Source: Amorphophallus konjac (lineage: Eukaryota > Streptophyta > Magnoliopsida > Alismatales > Araceae). From it: a stretch of DNA of 64,000 nt. Positions 55,751-64,000 of the stretch are shown piece by piece. How positions within the stretch are numbered: the first letter of the stretch is position 1; every line of letters begins with the position of its first letter. The notes under the pieces were generated by a model. That model searched no databases, had not been told where the DNA came from, and worked only from the letters and a program-made list of their open reading frames with translations. The translations under genes were made by a program, and so were the position numbers. The DNA is taken from the NCBI GenBank assembly GCA_022559845.1, contig CM040118.1:441810053-441874052 (forward strand). The letters run 5' to 3'.

Positions 55751-56574
55751 TGTTGAGTCCCAAAGGGTGGCAATCAAGAGGGGAGGGGTGAATTGATGGC
55801 CAATTAAAAGAAACTACCTACGTGAATTCTATACTAATTAAGCACACAAGCTCTAGCCTTACACGAACAGGATAACACTCGTGAATGTGTGTGAAGTGGG
55901 TGTGATTGATAGAGAAAATGGTGAATGCTCACCTCACCGCGAAGCCCACTCGACAAGCAAACGGAATAGCAAACCACAATAGACACACGGAATTTTTAGG
56001 TGGTTCGGGTACACTGCCGTGTCCCCTACGTCCACCCCTCACACGGAGTATTAAGGCTTCACTATGTAGTGAATCACACACACACACGCTGTGTAGAATA
56101 GCAAGCACACACACACACACACACACGCACATTCGTGTTACCAAACACGAACACCACACACAAATATCTGAAATAATGATTACAAACGTATGCTCAAGTT
56201 TAAGCTAAAAGATTCAGAATGGAAAGAGTGAAGAATGATTGATTTATCCTGGTTGGAGCTCCCCCTTTCTCTTCTGCGAATTTTATCAAACACTTGTGTA
56301 GCACGATGACCGTTCTTGACGATCTTGGCTCGGATGTGGCTGAATCTCAATTTCGCTCGCAGCCAACAGTAGAGGCTTGATTGGAACTTTGATTCCTCCT
56401 TCTTCCCTTCACATTCACGCACACACCAAGGTGGAACAAGGGCTGGAGGTGGCTGCTGTGACCTGAACACACAAACGTTAGGAAGAAACACAAAATCAGG
56501 ACATACGAATTTCTCTTTAGGTTTTCATCTTCTACAAGATGTTATATAGGCCAAGGGTGGTCAAGGGACAGCCA

Positions 56575-59500
56575 TGGGACAAGATGCACTTGTTATGGAG
56601 TGGATTAAAGATAGTTTTAGGCTGGATGTTCTTGATTCATCTGCTCAGCATATTACTTTGGGTTTAAATGAGGATGATAGACTTTCTAGTCTTTTCTCCT
56701 TTGTGTATGTTTCTTGTGATCCCCATCTTAGACTTGATTTGTTCAATGAGTTAGCTAATTTTACTGGTACAGTGTCTGTCCCTTGGATAGTAGGAGGGGA
56801 TTTTAACTGTGTAATGAAGCCTTCGGAAAAGAAGGGTGGAATCATTCCCCCAATGGCCATTATGGCTGAATTCAATGCTTTTGCTTGCTCGACAGGGCTC
56901 ATGGATGCAGGCTATTTAGGTGAACCAATGACTTGGAATAATAACCGAACAGGAGCTGCAAACATTAAAGCCAGACTGGACAGGATTTTCATTAACACTG
57001 AGTGCCAAAATGTTTTTCCCCAGCTGGTTGTGAAGCATTTGGCTAGAGGCCCTTCTGATCACACCCCGATGTTACTATCATCTTCTAACACTTCTCATGG
57101 TCCTTCCAGGTTTATTTTCCAAAAGATGTGGTGTACTCATAATTCCTTCAATCAAGTAGTAGCTGATGTTTGGAATCAGAGTACTGTTCAACATCCAAAT
57201 GCCATGATTAGATTATCCACCAAGTTAAAGGCTGTGAAAATGTCTCTTAGCAAATGGAACAAGGAAATCTTTGAAGATGTGATTAAGAATGCTAGATTAG
57301 CTGAACTGGAAGTGGAAAAGAAACAAAAAGAATTTGATCTAACTCCCTCAACCGAAAACAGAAGCAATTTGAATGTTGTAGTGGCAAACTTCCATCAGGC
57401 TCTGCACAGGGAAGAAATTTTCTGGCACCAAAAATCCCGTACAGATTGGATTGAGAGTGGGGACAGAAATACCTCATATTATCACTCTCTTGCTCAACAA
57501 AATCGTAGAAGAGGCTTTATCAGAAGGTTAAAACTGGATGACTCTGATAATTGGTGTGAAGACCAAGTAATACTCTGCAGGCAGGCTAAGCAGTATTTTC
57601 AAAAGCTTTTCACTTCTGAAGACCATATTATGGATTGTTCTATACTAGATTGCATTCCTCACTTAATTAGTAATGAACGGAACAGTCTTCTTTGCTCTAT
57701 TCCTGAAGGTAATGAGATTAAAGAAGCAGTGTGGTCTCTTAAAGGATCCAGCTCCCCTGGTCCGGATGGGTTTTCAGGTGAGTTTTATAAACATGTTTGG
57801 GACATTATAGGCCAAGATGTCATCTGTGCAGTGCAAAGTTTCTTTATGGGGTTTCCAATCCCTAGAGGTATGGCATCTTCAGTTATTGCCTTAATCCCTA
57901 AAGTTCAAGTGCCAAAGTCCTTTAATGAGTTTCGGCCAATAAGTCTATGTAATTTCTCTTATAAAATAATCTCTTCAATCATTTCTAAGAGGTTAGCACC
58001 AATTCTGCCGAACATTATTTCGAAGGAACAAGGAGCTTTTGTTCAAGGTTGAAATATCTTGGATAATGTAGCTTTAGCAAGACAACTTATGAAAGATATT
58101 GATAGGAAAGTAAGGGGTCACAATGCCATTGTTAAATTGGATATGGCCAAGGCTTATGACAGAATTGAGTGGGACTTTTTACTAGCAAACCTAAGGAAAT
58201 TTGGGTTTAATACTAGATTCACTTCTTACATTGGAATGATTCTAACTAACTGTTGGTTTTCAGTCAATTTCAATGGTAATATGGCAGGTTTCTTTAAATC
58301 TAGCAGAGGTATCAGGCAAGGTGATCCCCTTGCCCCATATCTTTTTATTCTAGCCTTGGAAGTATTAAGCAGGGGGTTGACAGCTTTATTCCAGTCAGGT
58401 ACATTGAGGGGCTACAGTGGGCCTAAAAACATTATCCAAATATCTCATCTATTGTATGCGGATGACACGATTATTTTCATGAATGCTAGTAAACACGACA
58501 TAGCAGCACTGCAGCAATTTATTTCAAGTTATGAGAGAAGCTCATGGTAGAAAATCAATGTTGGTAAGAGCAGCATCATTGTTTCAGACAAAGTCCCTCT
58601 ATCAATTAAGCAGTCCATACATCTGCAGACTGGCTTTAGAATTGCTTCTACTAGTTTCAGTTATCTTGGTATTCCAGTGAAGAAAGGAAGATACACAAGC
58701 CAGGATTTTAAATATATTGTGGACAGAGTCTAGCAGAAATTAGAGTGTTGGCAGTCCAAATTGCTCTCACAGGCTGGGAGGGCAATTCTCATCAATTCAG
58801 TACTCCGAAGCATTCCTCTATACCTGGCATCTGTATGCTTCTGTCCCAAGTCCATTATCAATGCCATTGACAGATTATGTGCTAATTTTTATTGGCAAGG
58901 TTCTGATAATCTGAGACGTCGCCACTGGATTTCTTGGCAAAGAATCCAAAAGCCTAAACTGGAAGGGGGCCTTGGTATTAGAGATCTTAATCTTACCCAG
59001 TTGTCTTTGGCTACTAAATGTATGTGGAGAATAATTCAGGGGTCATCCCTTTGGTCTCAGTATGCTAGACAAAGGTTTGTTAAAACTAATTTTTTCGACT
59101 GCACTAGACCTTTCCCAGCTGGAATGTCTCAAGGTATGTTTCAGTAGGTGAAGAAGCTTATCATAAACTATTCCAGGTGGATGATTGGGGATGGTAAGGG
59201 AGCAGATTTTTGGAAGGATAATTGGACGGGCAAAGGGCCTTTAATTAATACTATACCTTCAGGAAGCTTTAATAACATTCAGATGCAGCCAAAGCTGACT
59301 GTTAGAGAGGTTATTCTTGATTCAAATCATCCAGCTTGGTCCCTCCACAGTAATTTCTCACTACTACCCAAAGTTCAGCTGAGCAACAGACCAGACCACT
59401 ATTTTTGGAATGGTACAGTAGGTGGAGACTTCAGTGTTCAATCATCTAATAATTTGTTGAGACCTAGAGGAGTATTGAGGCAGCCATGGGCCAAGTTATG

Positions 59501-60539
59501 GCATTCTAGCATTGCTCCAAGGGCAGCAAATTTCTTTTGGAAGCTGATTCAAAGAGCTGTTCTAGTTGATGGCAGGATTATTGAGTGTGGTATTTTCTTA
59601 GTTTCTAAATGTTGTTGTTGTCTATCCCCATCTCAGGAGGACTTGGATCACCTTTTCATTAAAGGAGATTTAGTTGCTGCCTTATGGAAATGGGTCTCCC
59701 CCTTGATGAGTGCCAAAATTAATCTTAGTGAGCATATCACTATTCGTGGTTGGAATATTTTGACAGGATCCAAACTGCAATCAGCTTTCAGCTTTTCTGG
59801 TATGTATGCAGTGATCTTAATTGTATGGGAGATCTGGAAGGCAAGATGTTCAGCCAGGTTCGAAAATTCGACCATCAACATACCTAGCATCAAGAGAAAA
59901 GTGGTGATAGGCCTATCTCAAGCTCTTGAAAACCAATCGTTTTCAGTTGGTAGCTCGGCAGATCAAATCAAAATTCTGAACCAATTCCATCTGTTCCCGA
60001 AGTTTATTTCAAGGAGGCCAATGATTATTTCATGCTGCCTAGCCCCTCTCCATTTTACTCTTCACGTAGATGTTGCTTCAAAAGGAAATCCGGGCAATTG
60101 TGGAGGTGCTGGCTGTGTCAGAGATTCCGTAGGAAATATGATCATTAGTTTTGCCTTCAATTATGGTTTTGGGAGCAGTATTCTTGCAGAAGTAAGGGAT
60201 CTTCATGATGGGCTGTCTATAGTTAATAGTGGAGGTCTGAAAGTGACTGCTATTTTTTCAGATTGCGCCTTCCTAGTGGAATCCATACAAAAGAAGAAAG
60301 CTCCAAGCTGGGTTGTATATCCTTGGTGGAGTGAAATATTGGAACTTATATCCTCAAGTGGCTGTATGGTCAGACATGTTTACAGGGAAGGTAACCAGTT
60401 GGCTGATGCATTGGCTTCCTATGCAAGCTTTAGTCAGTCTAATTCCATTTTTACTCATGTAAGTGAACTCCCTAAAATGGTGAGGGGAGTCTATAGGATG
60501 GATAGAGGAGGCTTGCCTTCTTTTCATTTTTGTAAATAG
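56575..60539 (+). pseudogene. LINE ORF2: partial endonuclease, RT, zinc motif, RNase H
   Basis: A single frame of about 1,320 codons has only four nonsense codons: TGA 58050, TAG 58548, TAG 58731 and TAG 59145. Endonuclease remnants: VPWIVGGDFNCVM and GPSDHTPM. RT: SSPGPDGFSGEFYKHVW, LIPKVQVPKSFNEFRPISL, VKLDMAKAYDRIEW, SRGIRQGDPLAPYLFILALE and YADD (58455-58466). The zinc motif CCCCLSPSQEDLDHLF follows. RNase H: LHVDVASKGNPGNCGGAG, AEVRDL, IFSDCAF and NQLADALASYA. Without the stops, all visible catalytic residues are present. The protein would nick target DNA and copy its own RNA. Confidence 0.93.
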
Positions 60540-60745
60540 ATATCTTGGCTTTCCTGTTCTGCATTGGCAGCTTGTATAGTCAGGGGAATGCCCCAATGAG
60601 CTTGTACCTTTATCAGAAAAATTAATAAAATCAAAGGCCACAGCATCATCCTGGGGGAGTGAGAACATGTTCCCCTGCTGGGGGGACATGCACTCGACTA
60701 GTTGATGATTCTGAGGGCCGGTGTTGATTGAAAAAAAAAGATTAA
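56575..60745 (+). mobile_element. LINE (plant L1 type), 5'-truncated
   Basis: Flanked by GGACAGCCA at 56566-56574 and 60746-60754. The left end falls inside the endonuclease domain, so ORF1 and the start of ORF2 are missing, the usual result of incomplete target-primed reverse transcription. The 3' end has a 3' UTR and a short run of nine A (60731-60739) before the duplication. Confidence 0.93.
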
Positions 60746-60754
60746 GGACAGCCA
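60746..60754. repeat. Target site duplication of the LINE (right copy)
   Basis: GGACAGCCA, identical to 56566-56574. Confidence 0.9.
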
Positions 60755-60823
60755 CACAAGTGTGGTTGTACCATTTGGTCGAAATGCCAAGAGTCCACAT
60801 TCACGGCGTCGCCCAGACCAGAA

Positions 60824-61099
60824 AGGGTCGACCCTCGTGAGGGGCCAGATGGGCCAGACAGCATGGGTTGACCCTTCTAGGAACCCGTGCTGTTTTAACA
60901 AATCTGGCAACTGGGGTTTTTAGGGGTCGACCCTTGGGGTCGACCCTTGCAGGTCTGGTGAAGGAGCCCGCCGGGTTCAAAAAATTAATCACCAGGGGTC
61001 GACCCTTTGGGTCGACCCTTGCAACTGGGGGTCGACCCTTTCAGCTGGAGATGAAAGGCCTACGTTTAACAGAACCAGGGGGCCTAGGGGTCGACCCTT
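60824..61099. repeat. GGGTCGACCC array in the Element N LTR
   Basis: About eight copies of the perfect 10-bp palindrome GGGTCGACCC or a one-base variant (GGGTTGACCC), several in pairs about 15-18 bp apart. The rest of the LTR to 61560 has no gene. Confidence 0.88.
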
Positions 61100-61560
61100 G
61101 TTCCAGAACATCCAAAAGATAGATTAAAAGACTCACTAAGTCCAAGAACAAGTCTAGGGGTTTCAAGATGGTTTTTAAAGCATGAGAGGGAATGAAACTC
61201 AAACCATTTAAACTTAGATAGTCCTAAACCAATTTAATCCTTGAGATCAAAATAAAGAACTTCAAACCACACATTCAAAAGTCAATATGTTGAAGTCGAT
61301 CTCACCAACCGTCCTCGAACGTTGGTAATCTTTGGCCATATAGATTGTCCTGTCAAAACAACTTCTGAATTAGATTCTTCATCCAAATTCAAATCAAAAC
61401 ACTTACTCTTGAGATGATGTTCTTGAGCCTTCTAAACGCCAAATCCTTATGTGATGTGATCACTTCCAAAACGTTAGAAAAGCTCATTTTTAGTTCATAT
61501 AAATTCATTTGGTCATCATCAAAATCCATAAGACATAATATATGAGGAGGGGGGTCAACA

Positions 61561-61575
61561 ATCTCCCCCTTTTTG
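61561..61575 (-). promoter_or_regulatory. Polypurine tract of Element N
   Basis: Minus strand AAAAAGGGGGAGAT adjoins the LTR end. The following 61576-62061 contains CAACTGAAATGCAA-type short repeats and no gene. Confidence 0.65.
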
Positions 61576-62061
61576 ATGATGACAAAATTCTATATAAAAA
61601 CTTCATTCCATGAACAGTTGAAACCACATTAGCATGAATCATTCATTCCATGAACAGTTGAAACAACATTAGCATGAATCATTCCATCTCACCATATTGG
61701 ACCGATATAAAAGACAACACCTTATAAAACAACACAATATGTAAGATTGATTAACATAGCATATTTCCACAAGGTCTTGCCGACAACAAGTTGTAAGGGG
61801 AGCAAAGTCTGAAATGCAAATAGCAAGATGCAATGTATGAGACTCAACTGAACACAACTGAAATGCAAACTGAAATGCAACAAGACTAAAATGCAACATT
61901 GCTAATGAACTAGGAAAATGAGGAAAGCATACATGCATGCACGCATACATCACACAATACATATAAGTAGCCGAATAGTCTTTTCTCCCCCTTTGGCAGC
62001 ATCAAAAAGGAGGGGGTGAAATAAGGATAACAACTGTGCCAAATTGAAGAAGCATCATAGT

Positions 62062-63210
62062 CTAATCATCATTATCATCCGGAGTGGAGGGACTTGGTTG
62101 ACGCCTAATATATGTCGAAATTTCTTCCATCATGTGGGTTTGGTCGGCCAAAGCGTCAGTGACGTATTGAGAGTGCTCCTGGTGAGAGAGTTTCAGATCG
62201 GATAGTTCAAGTTGCATAGCTGCCATGGTCTCCCCATACTCGTCTAACCGATCATCAATAGTATCCAACCGATCCATGATTAGCTGAACCGCCTCGGAAG
62301 GCATGTCCTCAACAGGAATATGTGGCTGTTGCACATCGGCTTATGCATCATCGTCATCCTCCTCCTCAGAACTGATTTCATGTGCAACACTTTTCAATGT
62401 CCGGACCAAGTTACCATCTCGCAGTTCATAGCCCATATTATGACAAATAGAATGAACAGTAAATATATCAGCCTCTCTAATGTCCTGAGAATATTCTTTT
62501 GAGAGGTTGATGTCCAGGAGTGCAAATATAGCAGAAAGTGCGGCGGCATAAGGAAGAGTTCTGTTCTTGTGCTTCATGCTGTTACACATATGAGCTAAAA
62601 ACATAGCTGGAAAATTAGCTGGAATACCACCCAAGAGACAGTAAAATAAGAACATATGGATCTCTATCACATTGTCATGCCCTCCTCCTCTTGGGAGCAG
62701 GATAGTAGTGATCATCCTGTGTAATATATGCTGCAGGGGAGGAAAATGATCGGCATTTAACCCAGCAAGTGAATGTGCACATTTTTCTTCAGATGTCATC
62801 ATTTGATAAACAGTTTCTTCAGGAACCACAATATCTCCAAATGTAACGCCTTCATGAGGGAGATTAAATGCCATTCCTAAAAATTATGTGGAGAGTATAA
62901 CCCGTTGACCATTAACCACAGTAATCGGATGTTCCCCGGACATGGTGAGGTTGCTATAAAATTGATGCACCAAATTCGGATAAATGCGTCGATGTTCAGA
63001 CATGAAGACATCCAAATTTGGCTGACTGCAAAGAACATCCACTAAACTCGGAAGATGGCGATTAAGATTGACAAATGATACCGCTCGAGGTCGGAGTACC
63101 TTTCTTTCCAAGACCTTGCTGGTGGGCTGAGGTGCGGCGGTTTGAGATCGACGCCCTTGCCTGGAGCTCGAAGCCTCACCTCTGCGAGAAGTACGCTTCT
63201 TCGGGGCCAT
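62062..63210 (-). pseudogene. Element N accessory protein (putative plant transposon protein family) with C-terminal coiled coil
   Basis: One frame from MAPKKRTSRRGEASSS at 63210 to 62062, about 382 codons, with two nonsense codons (TAA 62886-62884 and TAA 62343-62341, both possibly former CAA). The N-terminus is basic, a likely nuclear signal. The core has YPNLVHQFYSNL, HILHRMITTILLPRGGG and LPYAAALSAIFALLDI, resembling the plant transposon protein domain of gypsy/Athila-like ORFs. The end (LDTIDDRLDEYGETMAAMQ) is a coiled coil. Upstream lies a GGGTCGACCC array. Role unknown; assignment is by eye. Confidence 0.7.
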
Positions 63211-63570
63211 CTAAAACACAAACCGAAAGAACCCACCGATGGGGTATAGATCTTGATGGTTCAACCAAAGAGGAATGCGAGAAGTGTGAATCTATGATCC
63301 TCCACAGACATCAGAAGCTTACCTCAAGGGAATGGAGATCAAAGGATGACGCTTTAAGCCACAAGGAGAAGATTTCGCGCGGATGCCACCCGGAGAACCG
63401 CGGCTAGGTCTTGATGTCTTTGATGCCAAGGAAGGGTTTTTAGGGCTTGCAAAGGGTGGTGGCTAGGCTAGGAGGGGGGCAAGAGATATTTTATCGCCAT
63501 GGGAGGGTCCAACTTAGGGTTGGAACCCATGTTCGAACGGCTTGGGTGCGGGTGAGCCGCCCCGCCGGTT

Positions 63571-63694
63571 TGGGTCGACCCAATGGGTCGACCCCTGGTT
63601 CTCTTACCCCCGGGCAGAACCGGGTTCGCGAGGGTCGACCCTTGGGGTTGACCCATTTGCTGGGTTTGCGAGGGTCGACCCTATGGGTCGACCC
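63571..63694. repeat. GGGTCGACCC array upstream of the Element N ORF
   Basis: Six copies in three pairs (one GGGTTGACCC). It is the same motif as in the LTR, about 360 bp upstream of the ORF start. The rest of 63211-64000 shows no other feature; the right LTR and primer site were not found. Confidence 0.88.
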
Positions 63695-64000
63695 GTTTTC
63701 TGGTTTTCAGCAATATGAAAGAATAACTCGAAGAGAATGTCAAGGAATGTCCGGCTCGAGTCCCCAATTGTAAAAAATTATGAAATCAAAGAATTTTGGA
63801 TAAAATTTGGGGTGTAAGCAATTGGGGTATTGTTAGTCGAAATTTGGGAATATATGAGACGTGTAATGTCCTTTTGATCTGGATTTCTGACTTTGAACAA
63901 ATTAGCTCCTTTGTGGGCAGTTTAATATTTCAAGAATGATTTCGGCCATAGAAATTACAAAGAGCATTGTGTGTATACAATATACATAGAAGAATGCAGT

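Larger units (their letters stand above)
55751..61560 (-). repeat. 3' LTR of Element N, interrupted by a LINE
   Basis: About 1.63 kb without the LINE and its duplicated target. It includes CA microsatellites (56076-56087 and 56105-56130) and the GGGTCGACCC array. The partner LTR is outside the window; limits rest on the TGTTGA/TCAACA inverted ends, the interrupted X gene on the left and the polypurine tract on the right. Confidence 0.72.
55751..64000 (-). mobile_element. Element N: LTR element with a single accessory-type ORF, right end outside window
   Basis: LTR 55751-61560 (split by a LINE) starts TGTTGA and ends TCAACA. The purine-rich run adjoining it internally reads as a polypurine tract on the minus strand, so this is the 3' LTR of a minus-oriented element. 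The only gene in the 2.4 kb of internal sequence is a plant-transposon-protein ORF on the same strand. No gag, RT or integrase is seen, so it may be non-autonomous or its pol lies beyond 64000. It interrupts X gene 2; ACTTG at 55746-55750 is the expected target duplication. Confidence 0.7.

Noticed and set aside
63740..63775. Primer binding site of Element N near TTGGGGACTCGAGCC on the minus strand
   Set aside because: The position of the T-loop-like TCGAG does not fit a tRNA 3' end and no LTR end adjoins it.
1..64000. tRNA, rRNA or other structural RNA genes
   Set aside because: No cloverleaf, rRNA or snRNA consensus was recognised on either strand by eye.
1..64000. Naming the species
   Set aside because: All recognised sequence is fast-evolving repeats; no conserved host gene is present to anchor a taxon.

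Overview
This window is plant nuclear DNA, probably from a large, repeat-rich angiosperm genome; the species cannot be told from the sequence. No ordinary host gene was recognised. Almost every base belongs to nested retrotransposons. The evidence is Ty3/gypsy gag-pol blocks, a chromodomain-type integrase tail, the plant tRNA-iMet primer site, plant mobile domain (PMD) genes with GT-AG introns, and a plant L1-type LINE.

Layout. Element A (Tat lineage, minus strand) fills 1-15293 and runs off the left edge. From right to left it has a 5' LTR (13588-15293), primer site, leader, gag, protease, RT, two RNase H domains and integrase (to 4615). Two PMD-family genes then lie antisense to it (+ strand, 1-688 and 1444-2880). 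Element A sits in Element X, an older relative in the same orientation. Only X's own antisense PMD gene pair is visible (15294-15317, then 51811-55750). Element O (Ogre/Tat-like, plus strand, 15318-51810, target duplication ACTAC) inserted 24 bp from Element A in the same PMD exon. O has 3.7 kb LTRs, one long gag-pro-pol frame with nonsense codons, a tandem-repeat 3' region and its own antisense PMD gene (46606 to about 40764). Element T (Tekay/Del-like, minus strand, 20170-30801, target duplication GGAAG) inserted into the pre-gag ORF of O. Element N (minus strand, from 55751 past the right edge) interrupts X's second PMD gene and has no visible pol. Its LTR is split by a 5'-truncated LINE (56575-60745, 9-bp target duplication).

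The most interesting pattern is shared by all these elements. Each carries its own short, mostly dyad-symmetric DNA motif in arrays. Element A uses TAACGGaC...GtCCGTTA, X uses AAACGGTC...GACCGTTT, T uses TAACGCCCt...aGGGCGTTA, O uses CGGCACAC...GTGCC at about 25-bp steps, and N uses GGGTCGACCC. The arrays lie in LTRs or leaders. In A, X, O and N they also lie next to a gene for an accessory protein of PMD or 'plant transposon protein' type, usually ending in a coiled coil. I infer, without proof, a family-specific protein/cis-motif system, comparable in logic to the VANC anti-silencing proteins of VANDAL transposons.

Almost all coding blocks are decayed. The in-frame stops are overwhelmingly TAG, TAA or TGA at positions that fit methyl-cytosine deamination (CAG, CAA, CGA or TGG sources). 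The notable exception is the two-exon gene at 1444-2880, which is open throughout although the RT of its element has lost two catalytic aspartates.
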